From DYFT01 sp041695085 (GTDB lineage: Bacteria; Bacteroidota; Ignavibacteria; UBA10030), in the NCBI GenBank assembly GCA_041695085.1, contig JBGFRO010000023.1:62001-126000 (forward strand): a stretch of 64,000 nt of DNA, in the 5' to 3' direction. Of this stretch, positions 9,501 to 16,638 are shown in pieces. The translations under genes were made by a program, and so were the position numbers. A model generated the notes under the pieces. The model did not search any database, was not told where the DNA came from, and saw nothing but the letters and a program-made list of their open reading frames with translations. Within the stretch, counting starts at the first letter, position 1. The number at the start of each line of letters is the position of its first letter.

Positions 9501-10393
9501 TTCGAATCCTGCTGAAAGAAATCAGTCAGATGCTGAAGGAAACGTTTCCCAAGACGATCGACTTTCGCTTTGTTGTGTCTCGCGATCTTCCGCTGGTGGT
9601 AGGGGATATGACGCAGTTGCATCAGGTGATTCTCAACCTCTGCATCAACGCGCGGGATGCAATGCCCGAAGGTGGGACGCTTACTCTTGCGGCAGGTACG
9701 GTGTACGCACATGAGCTTCGTTACCGATTTCGCGATATTCGACACAAGGCATACATCTCCATCAGTGTTCAGGATACCGGCCACGGCATGGAAGAAGGAG
9801 TTCGAGAGCGGATTTTCGAGCCGTTTTTTACAACGAAAGCTCCGGGTCGCGGCACGGGCTTGGGCCTTGCCGTCGTTCACGGAATCGTCACCGCCCACGG
9901 CGGCATAATTGATGTGGATAGCCAGGTTGGCCGCGGATCGATATTTCACGTCTACCTGCCGGTGCAGGAGCGCCCGCTCGAACTGATGCCCCGTGAAACG
10001 AGCACTCTCGACTCTGTCCGAGGAGGCACTGAAACCTTGCTGGTGGTGGAGGATGAGGAGACGCTCCGCTCAGCCCTGCTCAATATGCTGAAAGAGAAGG
10101 GGTATCGGGTAATTTCCGCGGGGGATGGCGAAGAGGCAATTCGATTGTTTCAGCGGCATCGGGACGAACTGGCCGCGATCGTCAGTGATCTGGGTCTGCC
10201 GAAAATACCCGGCGATGAGGTGTTACGACGCGTTCGCTCGTCTAATCCGACTATTCGGACGATGCTGGTGAGCGGCTATTTGGATCCGGCCGCGAAAGGA
10301 AATCTCATGCAGGAACTGAGATGCGAGTTTCTGCAGAAACCGTATGGATTCGAAGAGATCCTGCGCTCGATCAGAACGATGTTGGATCGTTGA
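6587..10393 (+). CDS. Seven-PAS hybrid sensor histidine kinase with C-terminal receiver
   Basis: A 1,268-residue soluble hybrid kinase. Seven consecutive PAS domains of about 120-130 residues occupy roughly 20-880; several end in the PAC-like IxDITxRKxAE signature. A HisKA domain follows (phospho-acceptor His in SGIAHDFNNIL near 910), then a HATPase with the N-box NLCINARDAMP, the G1 motif DTGHGM and the G2 box GRGTGLGLAVV. The C-terminal receiver (about 1145-1268) begins LLVVEDEE and carries the Asp in IVSDLGLPKIPG. There are no membrane segments, so inputs should be cytoplasmic, for example redox, gas or small ligands, or partner proteins. GGGGGAG upstream supports the ATG. The intramolecular receiver implies either autoregulation or a phosphorelay through 6158. 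Confidence 0.9.
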   Translation: MKKRKSVSNTASTQQVLSSSQEQYRQLFQAHPQPMWVYDLETLAFLAVNDAAIARYGYTEEEFLRMTIKDIRPVDDIPALLDNIAQVTEGLDEAGVWRHRKKDGTLLHVEITSHVLEFNGRRAELVMVTDVTERLWAEQTRVRLQQAIKNSHDVVFITAKDGTITYVNPEFESLYGYTAEEAIGKNPRILKSGKHSAEEYRQFYEVISSGKTLRSEIINRAKDGRLLEIETTVDPIVNPIGEVEGFVAIQRDITGRKRTAEKLAESELRLRQITETIQHVFWMTDPRKNEMIYVSPAYEQIWGRSVQELYRSPRSWMEAIHSDDRDWVLQAALTKQVAGTYNEVYRIVRPDGTIRWIRDRAFPVKNDSGEVYRISGIAADITEYKESELALLESEAKFRTLAQTSAAAIFIYGEKFLYVNPAAQGLTGYSGEEMLKMNFWDIVHPVHRELIRQQGALQLRGENVASRYEFQILRKDGETRWVEFSSGTFRPNGKTYAIGTAFDITDRKRAEEALRESEAFRRLIVDAEPECVKVVAADGTLMEMNPAGLKMIEATSLETVRGKPMISLVAQRFKPAFAALHERVLQGESGKLEFEIVGLQGTRRWLETHAVPLRASSNNIEALLAVTRDITERKLAEERLQQSEARYRDVVENATDIIYLTDINGNFVYANPAGLRLSGYTLDELKQLNYLDLIVPSHKRRVSREYMKQYLRMTPSTTIDFPFRTKSGEIRWFSQASTLIVEDETPTGFRIIARDITDRQLAEEKVKESEERYRELFDEALTGNYVSRPDGTIVACNKTFARIFGYDSPEEAMTRHASDFHKNPEARQKFLDLVRMKKKLEHFEGEARKKDGTVIHIIENVSGKFNDEGELFEIQGQVYDNTERKKLEDHLRHAQKMESIGTLASGIAHDFNNILGIILGHASLLAYDPSQSERVSQSLKAITQATQRGASLVKQMLVFARKTETVLQPLDIRILLKEISQMLKETFPKTIDFRFVVSRDLPLVVGDMTQLHQVILNLCINARDAMPEGGTLTLAAGTVYAHELRYRFRDIRHKAYISISVQDTGHGMEEGVRERIFEPFFTTKAPGRGTGLGLAVVHGIVTAHGGIIDVDSQVGRGSIFHVYLPVQERPLELMPRETSTLDSVRGGTETLLVVEDEETLRSALLNMLKEKGYRVISAGDGEEAIRLFQRHRDELAAIVSDLGLPKIPGDEVLRRVRSSNPTIRTMLVSGYLDPAAKGNLMQELRCEFLQKPYGFEEILRSIRTMLDR

Positions 10394-10510
10394 AGGCGGT
10401 GTTTGCACTGTTCGCCAAGGGTTCTGCGAGAGAACTCGGTTGGAGCAGGCGGATGTGACTCAAAGTAGCTGAAATCCTCTTGCGTTGCATTCGGAGAGTG
10501 TCTTGCCGTG

Positions 10511-11461
10511 CTAGCGGCTTCTCATTCCCTTCCCAAATTCCATTCGTTCGCCCACCGTTACAGGTAACTTTCCGGAGAACCGCTGCTTGGCGTACAACGC
10601 GTCGGCGATTGCATCCGTATAGATGACCCCGTCAAAGCCGAGCCGCTGGCGCAGCAATCCGTTGATGGCATTTGGCGAGAGTGTGGCCGGAATCGTATCG
10701 CTGTCCACCGCCTTGATCCACAAGTGCGATATCATGACGGCATAGGGAGGAGCGCGCCGGAGGGTCTCCTTGTAGGGGAAAAGCTCGATCATTTCAAATT
10801 CCTCCGGATTGCTGGAGACGACTCAAAGGTGGGAGTGGGAATCGATTTCCGTGTTGCCGTGTCCCGGAAAGTGCTTCGTCGTGGCGAGAAGGCCTCCATC
10901 CTGATACCCTTTGATGGCAGCGATGGCAAGTTGGGCGACGAGCTTCGGATCCTCACTGTAGGAACGCGTGTTGATGACGGGGTTTTTCGGGTTGTTATTC
11001 ACTTCAACGATGGGGGCGAAGTTCACGTGGACACCGATTGTGCGTGCTTCCCTTGCGGTGAGCAGTGCGGCTTTGCAGACCAAGTCCGAATTCCTCGACG
11101 CTCCCAATGCCATATTGATGGGAAGATCCGTTGCGCCGTCGACGTAGGTTCCCGCTCCTTTTTCGAAGTCGACTGTAACAAGAAGCGGATATTTCGATCT
11201 TTGCTGGAGCGCGTTCAGTTTCACGGCAATTCGTTTTGTTTCAGTTCAGGCGAACCAAATGCCGCCGATGTTGTATTCACTGGTCCACTCTTTCATCCGA
11301 TCCATGTTGGAATGTACCGGGACGAGAAGTCGTCCGATTTTTTCCTCGAGCGTCATGTCTCCCAACGTTCGTTCTACCCACATCTCGTCAGGAGGGAGGA
11401 GCTGGGCGGACGTCGTGCGAAAAGCAAAGCCTGTCAGCAGCAGAATGGAGAGTGTCTCCAT
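10511..11461 (-). pseudogene. Decayed GH3 beta-N-acetylhexosaminidase (NagZ-like)
   Basis: Minus-strand remains of a secreted family-3 glycoside hydrolase. From 11461 there is a signal peptide (ending TTSA then Gln), then LPPDEMWVERTLGDMTLEEKIGR and NIGGIWFA, where an in-frame TGA occurs (11246-11248). The same frame continues with YPLLVTVDFEKGAG and KHFPGHGNTEIDSHSHL to a second in-frame TGA (10823-10825). It then continues with PATLSPNAINGLLRQRLGFDGVIYTDA, fused directly to the C-terminal GKLPVTVGERMEFGKGM. The step from the active-site TDA to the extreme C-terminus implies a large in-frame internal deletion. The first TGA sits where family context fits an Arg CGA codon. Other genes here use TGA as a normal stop, so recoding is unlikely. 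Confidence 0.82.
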
Positions 11462-11783
11462 GGCTCTTCTTGAGTGCAAGGGAATGAAATGCGATCGGAT
11501 GAATCCCGATCTTGGGTGATCTCTGCGGACTGAATCAATCGGTCCTCGTTACCAACTCCACTTCAGAGGAAACACATTACTATCGATTGTCTCGAGGTGG
11601 GAAGAAAATGCGCGAGGGGACTATTGAGATGAATAGAGTGATGACACGAGCTACACACTCGGCTGAGGTTGAACAATCCTTTCAAATGACAGAACTCAAA
11701 GAACGATTATGGGAGTGTGAAACACTATAGGGGCATGCTGTTTCTCTTGGCCTTCTTCGCGTTTGAGTTGTTTCAACAACCTG
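11462..11783. other. Intergenic, no gene seen
   Basis: About 320 bases between the start of the GH3 pseudogene and the end of the Uma2 gene. A 72-codon plus-strand frame at 11512-11730 has no recognisable features. Nothing else is supportable here. Confidence 0.35.
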
Positions 11784-12335
11784 TCAGGAGATGAAGACCT
11801 TGCGCAATTCGACCGACAGACCTTGCATCGAGTGGACGGTCAGTGAGTCGGTCCGAGCGGCTTTGGCAATGAGTCGATACGTCGTGCCGCTGAGGACGTA
11901 TTGTTCAACCGTCTGTGAGATTGGATCGACGATCCAGTATTCTTTGACGCCGTGCTGTTCATACAGCTTCTTCTTTGTGGTGCGGTCTGTGGTTTCAGAT
12001 GATTCAGAAAGAATTTCGATGACAAGATCCGGCGCGGCGATGATGTTCTTTTTCGTGATGATGTGTGATCTCTCGGCCGACACGAAAACGATGTCGGGTT
12101 GAACGACCGTTGTCATCGAAAAGACCACGTCCATCGGTGCATCGAACACTTCACCGAGCGAATGTTTGGTGGCGTACGAATGGAGGACGAACTCCAGGTT
12201 TCTCGAAATGCGTTGGTGGTCGGTTTCCGGTGCCGGTGTCATGACTAATTCTCCTTCGAGAATTTCGTACCGATTCCCATCATTCGGGAGCTTCAGGTAG
12301 TCATCGTATGTCACAACCATTCTGGTGGTTTCCAT
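11784..12335 (-). CDS. Uma2 family (DUF820) PD-(D/E)XK nuclease-fold protein
   Basis: A 183-residue protein of the Uma2/DUF820 family, a PD-(D/E)XK-fold group abundant in cyanobacteria, Chloroflexi and FCB bacteria, whose cellular role is not settled. Family marks are YEILEGELVMTPAPETDHQRIS near the N-terminus, VVQPDIVFVSAERS near 90, APDLVIEILSESSE near 115 and KKLYEQHGVKEYWIVDP near 135. These contain the acidic and Lys residues expected of the nuclease core. Length is typical. It stands alone between a GH3 pseudogene and a transsulfuration-gene fragment, which fits a mobile accessory gene. The fold assignment is firm; nuclease activity is not shown. Confidence 0.88.
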   Translation of the reverse strand: METTRMVVTYDDYLKLPNDGNRYEILEGELVMTPAPETDHQRISRNLEFVLHSYATKHSLGEVFDAPMDVVFSMTTVVQPDIVFVSAERSHIITKKNIIAAPDLVIEILSESSETTDRTTKKKLYEQHGVKEYWIVDPISQTVEQYVLSGTTYRLIAKAARTDSLTVHSMQGLSVELRKVFIS

Positions 12336-12393
12336 AGCCCATTTTCACCTGGTTTAGTATACGGAGTGGCCTTCCAAAATTCAAGCGATGCAG

Positions 12394-12517
12394 TTACACC
12401 TTTGCCAGAGCTTGTTTCAAGTCGTCGATGATGTCTTCCAGATCCTCAATACCGACAGAGATGCGCACCAGTCCATCCGTGACGCCGATTGCTTTTCGCT
12501 CCTCCGGCTCGGATGTC
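12394..12517 (-). pseudogene. C-terminal fragment of a cystathionine gamma-synthase/lyase paralogue
   Basis: A minus-strand frame ending at a TAA (12394-12396) encodes about 40 residues, including EERKAIGVTDGLVRISVGIE. It aligns almost residue for residue with the last 40 residues of the intact gene at 14918-16057 (EERMAIGVTDGLVRISVGIE). An in-frame stop lies just upstream and the rest of the gene is missing. It is a remnant of a second, diverged copy; the GC-rich block at 12567-14723 now lies between it and the intact copy. Confidence 0.8.
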
Positions 12518-12566
12518 TAACGGCGTGCTGATACGTTGAGGAAGCCGAAGGCGACTCTCAGCTTCA

Positions 12567-13166
12567 TCAGCCTATTAGCCGGCGGGGTGCTACGACATAG
12601 CAGCCAGCGCGGGAGGTATGATCCTGCACCCACGCTTTCGACGGCACGCCGCGCAGCAGCCAGAGAATAGCCAGGTCACCGCCTGCCACAAAGGTGAAAA
12701 CCATACCAAATGCCCCCAGACGCGCCTCGGCAAGGGACAACCCAACACAGAAGGGAAGCATTCCCAGGACCAACAGAGGCATCAGTGTCCCGAGCCGATA
12801 TGCACGCGCCTGCAGTGGCAGGCGTGGATGGGCATAGGGTGTAAAGCTCTTCGCTTGAAATCCGAATCGGATGTCTCGCCAGCGGAGGGCACCAGCGATC
12901 TTCCAACTGACGCCATGGACGAGTTCGTGGACCAACACACCCGCGATGAACACGGGGCCGCCGATACGAAGCGTGAAGAGCGTCTCAAGGCCGGCGCGCA
13001 GGTCACTCCATCGATGCACCGCCGAGAAGATCCCCCCTTGGAGCAGGACCAAGGGGCCGGCGAGGACGAAAAGGTACAGCAGCGCGCCCTCCATGGAAAC
13101 CGAACGGTCCTCTAGGATCTCCGAGCCCGGAGCGACCGTCGGTGGGGGTGCCTCAGTGCGCGGCAT
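12567..13166 (-). CDS. DUF3267-type membrane zinc metallopeptidase-like protein
   Basis: A 199-residue membrane protein with about four hydrophobic segments. The HELVHG sequence near residue 64 is an HExxH zinc-metallopeptidase motif, followed by WK, as is usual for the DUF3267 family. A further segment, FTPYAHPRLPLQARAYRLGTLMP, fits the family's second conserved region. Function in this family is not established; membrane proteolysis is inferred from the motif. Its ATG overlaps the end of the preceding gene (13153-13734) by 14 bases, indicating translational coupling in a minus-strand operon. The block is visibly more GC-rich than its surroundings, consistent with horizontal acquisition. Confidence 0.72.
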   Translation of the reverse strand: MPRTEAPPPTVAPGSEILEDRSVSMEGALLYLFVLAGPLVLLQGGIFSAVHRWSDLRAGLETLFTLRIGGPVFIAGVLVHELVHGVSWKIAGALRWRDIRFGFQAKSFTPYAHPRLPLQARAYRLGTLMPLLVLGMLPFCVGLSLAEARLGAFGMVFTFVAGGDLAILWLLRGVPSKAWVQDHTSRAGCYVVAPRRLIG

Positions 13167-13734
13167 CGCTTCGCTCCTCTCCTACCGACACGGCACCGAG
13201 CTGGATGCCGCGATAACGTGCAAAATCCAGCCGCTGCAGGCGTTCCACGAGGAGGACGGCGATCAAGGGGAGCGCGGCATAGAACGCGATCCAGACTGGA
13301 AACCGCCGTTTAAGCTCGACATACGACTCAACAGGCACGGCCGTCGCCAGGTTGTTCATGATCAGGATAAGGGTCCATAGGATCAGGGTCCGCGGCGTTA
13401 CATAGCCGAGGACGTAAGCAACTACCCTCCAAGGCTGAGCGTGCAGGAGAGCGTTCGCCCGCTGGTCGAAATAGTGTTTCTTGAAAGCGCGCAGATCTAC
13501 ATGCGGCGCGGCGGGAAAGTTGTCGACGGGCCGGAAGAGATACTGAGCATGGAGAAACGTCGAGACGATCACCACAACCAATGCTGCTGCGATCAATGCC
13601 GGCCATCCGCCGCCCGCGAGGGGGTTCAACTCCCGCGCGAGGTCCGGCGTCGCCAGGTGCGTGGTGATCCCATCCCCGACCCGCGTGAGCACCACCAGGG
13701 AGGTCATAGCCGCGAATTCGACTTGAGGACGCAT
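13153..13734 (-). CDS. Polytopic membrane protein of unknown function
   Basis: A 193-residue protein with about four hydrophobic stretches (near residues 8-25, 45-62, 108-128 and 150-165). I do not recognise a family. The GDGITTHLA segment near the N-terminus is compatible with small integral membrane families, but that is weak. The ATG at 13734 is preferred over 13791 because GGAG lies upstream at a normal distance. The gene overlaps the downstream DUF3267 gene and is separated by about 60 bases from the PP-loop gene upstream, so the three probably form one transcript. High GC content sets it apart from neighbouring core genes. Confidence 0.6.
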   Translation of the reverse strand: MRPQVEFAAMTSLVVLTRVGDGITTHLATPDLARELNPLAGGGWPALIAAALVVVIVSTFLHAQYLFRPVDNFPAAPHVDLRAFKKHYFDQRANALLHAQPWRVVAYVLGYVTPRTLILWTLILIMNNLATAVPVESYVELKRRFPVWIAFYAALPLIAVLLVERLQRLDFARYRGIQLGAVSVGEERSDAAH

Positions 13735-13797
13735 CTTGCATCTCCGATCAGGCGTATGGTAGAAGACAGGCGGCAAGATTGCGGGCTCCACCTCCGG

Positions 13798-14544
13798 CTA
13801 ACGCTCCGGTTCAGCGGCTGCGCGCAGCGTTGTCCGCTGGATGCTGTTGTGAGCCACTTTTTGAACATCGACCATTGGCGGACTCAGGATTAGATCGGCG
13901 AAGTAGAACCCGTCTCGTTCCAGAACCTCGCCCATCGTCACGCGCAGCCGCTCGCGGAACATAGGTCCGGCGAGGACACATGTGTGGAACTCACCGTTCT
14001 CGCCACACGGATCGACGCCTTCCGGCAGTTCCGCGAGCAAGGTGTGATCAAAGTTGCGGCCAGCGAAGGAGCGCGAGAGTTTTTTTGGGTCGACGCAGGT
14101 AAGGACAGCTTCGACACCAGCGTCGATCATGCGTCGAGCGAGTGGCTCCGTCGGTTCCTGCCAAATCGGAAAGAGCGGCTCCAAGCCAGTGCCTCCGAGC
14201 TGCCTGATTCGGTACGCGCGGATGTCCTCCAGGAAGAGGTCTCCAAAGGCGATGTGCGTTACACCCCCCTTGAGCCCCTCTTCTATCGCTCCGCGCATCG
14301 CGCGCTCGTACACCTCGTTGGAGCAGGGCCACGGGAGCGGGATAATGTGAAGCGGAAGCCCAACCGCACGCGCCTGCGCCTCAACGATCGCGAGGCGAGT
14401 CGAATGCATCGCGACTCGCCCGTGGGTAGTATTGACAGTCGTCAGGAGGCCGACGACCTCGACGTCCGGATCCTGCCGTAGCATATGCAAGCTCCAGGCG
14501 CTGTCCTTGCCCGAACTCCATGAAAGCAGCACGCGGCGCGGCAT
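13798..14544 (-). CDS. PP-loop ATPase, Dph6-like (diphthine-ammonia ligase family)
   Basis: A 248-residue adenine-nucleotide alpha-hydrolase-fold protein. The N-terminal PP-loop reads SWSSGKDSAW (residues 8-17), and the family-specific DPCGENGEFHTCV near residue 192 is the hallmark of the Dph6/MJ0570-related group. In eukaryotes and archaea Dph6 amidates diphthine on elongation factor 2. Bacteria lack diphthamide, so the bacterial relatives must act on another, unknown substrate with ATP. The start has a GGGGGTG sequence about eight bases upstream. Its ATG overlaps the stop of a truncated acetyltransferase-like frame (TGATG), implying an originally longer operon. It is the first intact gene of the GC-rich island. 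Confidence 0.8.
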   Translation of the reverse strand: MPRRVLLSWSSGKDSAWSLHMLRQDPDVEVVGLLTTVNTTHGRVAMHSTRLAIVEAQARAVGLPLHIIPLPWPCSNEVYERAMRGAIEEGLKGGVTHIAFGDLFLEDIRAYRIRQLGGTGLEPLFPIWQEPTEPLARRMIDAGVEAVLTCVDPKKLSRSFAGRNFDHTLLAELPEGVDPCGENGEFHTCVLAGPMFRERLRVTMGEVLERDGFYFADLILSPPMVDVQKVAHNSIQRTTLRAAAEPER

Positions 14545-14723
14545 CAGATAAACACCCCCAAAGCGCGGTTGACTGGTGCTGAGTTGTCCACGCGAACTCT
14601 ACGCTCAAGTAACTGCCGCGGTACTTCAGGCCCAACTCCTTGTCCCAATGCCCCAGGTTCGGAAATCATGATGTCGGTATCAAATAGGTCGTTGGGTAGA
14701 TCAGCGAGACCAGCTTCTTTCTT
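14544..14723 (-). pseudogene. Possible truncated GNAT acetyltransferase remnant
   Basis: A 59-residue minus-strand frame without a start codon. It includes FDTDIMISEPGALGQGVGPE, which resembles the motif-A loop of aminoglycoside-type GNAT acetyltransferases (IGEP..xGxGxG), and DNSAPVNRALGVF, which resembles the following N-x-x-A segment. The span between them is too short, indicating an internal deletion, and an in-frame stop lies directly upstream. Its TGA overlaps the ATG of the PP-loop gene, so the two were probably once coupled. Identification is tentative. The remaining bases to 14917 hold nothing I can support. Confidence 0.4.
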
Positions 14724-14917
14724 TCAACTCCGATTGTGACGGGATTTGGCAACAAAGATAGCTCATCGGCTTACCATTCACGGCAATGATCGCATCGGCA
14801 TCGACACGACTTTGCCCTCATGGCAATCTGTTGCATGGGTAAGCCGTCAGAATGTAGACAACGTTGCCGTTGGTGTCAAGTGCACTGCGAAAAGTTTGGT
14901 GCAATTGTCTCCGGCTT

Positions 14918-16057
14918 CTAGATCACCTTCAGAGCCTGCTTCAAATCCGCAATAATATCCTCAACATTTTCTATCCCAACAGAAATCCTCACCAATCCGT
15001 CGGTTACGCCGATTGCCATGCGTTCCTCCGGTGGCACGGAAGCGTGCGTCATCGTGGCGGGATGTGAAATAAGTGTCTCCACTCCCCCCAGACTTTCCGC
15101 TAAAGCGCACAATTGAACCGACTTCAGGAACATCTTTGCGCGGTCGAGACTGCCGAGGTCAAATGAAATCATGCCCCCGAATCCACGCATTTGTTTTTGC
15201 GCCAAGCGGTGTTGGGGATGAGTGATGAGTCCGGGATAGTTTACTTTCTCAATCTTTCTCTGCTTGCTGAGCCAAAGAGCCACTTCCATTGCGTTGGTGT
15301 GGTGACGGTCCATGCGAACCGCAAGCGTCTTAATGCCGCGGAGACACTGCCACGCATCAAAGGGGCTCATCACTCCGCCGGTCGACTTTTGAATGAAGAG
15401 CAACCGTTCGGTGAGGGCAGGATCGTTCAGAACGACCAATCCCCCCAACATATCGCTGTGGCCGTTGATGTACTTCGTCGCGCTATGGACAACGATGTCA
15501 ATTCCGTAATCGAGCGGATTCTGCGCATACGGCGTGGCAAAGGTGTTATCGACCACAGAAACAAGCTTATGGTTCTTGCTTAGTTTTGCAACGGCTGTTA
15601 GGTCGGTAATTTCCATCGTCGGATTGGTGGGCGTTTCGATGAAGACCATCTTGGTGTTCGGCTGTATCGCGTTCTTAACGTAATTGATGTCGGTTGTATC
15701 GACAAACTCGAAGTCGAGTTGAAAGTTGTTGAGCACAAGTTTGCCGAGCCGGTACGTGCCGCCGTAGACGTTGCGCGAAAGGATGACGTGATCGCCCGAG
15801 GCGAGGAGGTGAAAGATGGCTGTTTCCGCTGCCATGCCGGAAGCGAAGGCGAGTCCGGTTGCTCCGTTCTCGAGCGCGGCAATGTTTTTTTCGAGCACTG
15901 TGCGCGTTGGATTCGACACGCGCGAGTACTCATACCCTTTGTTCTTCCCCAGCTCCTCCTGCACATACGTGGAGGTGAGGTGAATGGGGGTCATGATCGA
16001 ACCGGTGGATGGATCCGGCTCAATGCCGGCGTGCACTGCTTTTGTGGAAAAGCCCAT
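14918..16057 (-). CDS. Cystathionine gamma-synthase/lyase family PLP enzyme
   Basis: A 379-residue Cys/Met-metabolism PLP enzyme of full length. The PLP-binding Lys is in HSATKYINGHSD near residue 199. Other family motifs are YSRVSNPTRT near 47, FASGMAAETAI near 72, YGGTYR near 98 and ESLGGVETLISHPATMTHASVP near 325. The ATG at 16057 is chosen because AAGGAGA lies six bases upstream and because family members start at MGFSTKAVHAG. With the cystathionine beta-synthase upstream it fits reverse transsulfuration (homocysteine to cysteine), so lyase activity is the likelier reading, although synthase and lyase cannot be separated from sequence alone. A GxxExxY cassette now lies between the two genes. 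Confidence 0.9.
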   Translation of the reverse strand: MGFSTKAVHAGIEPDPSTGSIMTPIHLTSTYVQEELGKNKGYEYSRVSNPTRTVLEKNIAALENGATGLAFASGMAAETAIFHLLASGDHVILSRNVYGGTYRLGKLVLNNFQLDFEFVDTTDINYVKNAIQPNTKMVFIETPTNPTMEITDLTAVAKLSKNHKLVSVVDNTFATPYAQNPLDYGIDIVVHSATKYINGHSDMLGGLVVLNDPALTERLLFIQKSTGGVMSPFDAWQCLRGIKTLAVRMDRHHTNAMEVALWLSKQRKIEKVNYPGLITHPQHRLAQKQMRGFGGMISFDLGSLDRAKMFLKSVQLCALAESLGGVETLISHPATMTHASVPPEERMAIGVTDGLVRISVGIENVEDIIADLKQALKVI

Positions 16058-16072
16058 GGTAGTTCTCCTTAT

Positions 16073-16135
16073 ATCGCGGATGCTCACTGATGATCGCGGA
16101 TACTCACGGATGATGGGATCTGGATGGGGAGGACG
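16073..16135. repeat. Short repeats flanking the GxxExxY gene, downstream side
   Basis: Direct repeats of the type TCGCGGATGCTCACTGATGA and TCGCGGATACTCACGGATGA. The opposite side of the GxxExxY gene (16597-16640) carries related words (ATCCGCGAGCATCTGTG, TTAATCTGTGAG, TATCAGCG). The pair brackets the gene at 16202-16594, and similar ATCTGTG/ATCCGTGA words bracket the decayed copy at 53495. Confidence 0.6.
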
Positions 16136-16201
16136 AAGCGAGGTGATTGCCCGTATCATCCCGACACCGAGCTTGAGCCCGTCCGTGGATTATTGGTGTC
16201 G

Positions 16202-16594
16202 TTATTTGTTCTGCGCTGTAAAGATCAATCTCTTGAATTGCACTCGAGAACCAAAATTAATCAGGAGGCCGAGTTGAAAGTGAGTGTTCTTCAGATAACC
16301 GAGAAGTTGGGCTTCATGGCTCTTCAAGAGGCGATCAACTGCCTTAGTCTCCACAATTACTCTCTCCTCTACGAGTAGGTCGACAATCTGCTCACCAACC
16401 TTGTGGTAGTCGAAGTAGACCGGTAAAGCCTTCTGTTGTTCAACGCTTAAACCCAGATCTCGAAGTCCTATGGACAGGGCGTTCTCGTAGACCTTTTCGC
16501 TCAGTCCCTTCCCCAAGCTGTTGTGCACCTTGAAGGCGGCACCGATGATCTTTTGCGTCAAATCCCCATACAACAGTGTTTGTCTCGTAGTCAT
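16202..16594 (-). CDS. GxxExxY family protein (PD-(D/E)XK-like)
   Basis: A 130-residue protein of the GxxExxY family. The defining motif appears as GLSEKVYENAL near residue 29 (Gly, Glu, Tyr spaced correctly), preceded by IIGAAFKVHNSLGKG. The second half has VGEQIVDLLVEERVIVETKAV near residue 68 and HEAQLLGYLK near 93, the nuclease-fold core with Asp, Glu and Lys. Members are common in environmental bacteria and of unknown function. It sits between the beta- and gamma-type transsulfuration genes and is bracketed by short ATCYGYG-type repeats, which suggests insertion as a cassette. No strong ribosome site is visible before the ATG. Confidence 0.87.
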   Translation of the reverse strand: MTTRQTLLYGDLTQKIIGAAFKVHNSLGKGLSEKVYENALSIGLRDLGLSVEQQKALPVYFDYHKVGEQIVDLLVEERVIVETKAVDRLLKSHEAQLLGYLKNTHFQLGLLINFGSRVQFKRLIFTAQNK

Positions 16595-16638
16595 TTGGAG
16601 TGGGCCGATCCGCGAGCATCTGTGTTAATCTGTGAGTA

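Noticed and set aside
10823..11248. TGA codons read as recoded amino acids
   Set aside because: Many intact genes in the window end in TGA, no SECIS-like element was evident, and the gene also has an internal deletion, so decay is simpler.
10724..11473. 249-codon plus-strand frame
   Set aside because: It is antisense to clear GH3 hexosaminidase sequence on the minus strand and has no recognisable features of its own.
12618..13115. 165-codon plus-strand frame
   Set aside because: Antisense to the DUF3267-like gene in GC-rich DNA, where long antisense frames are expected.
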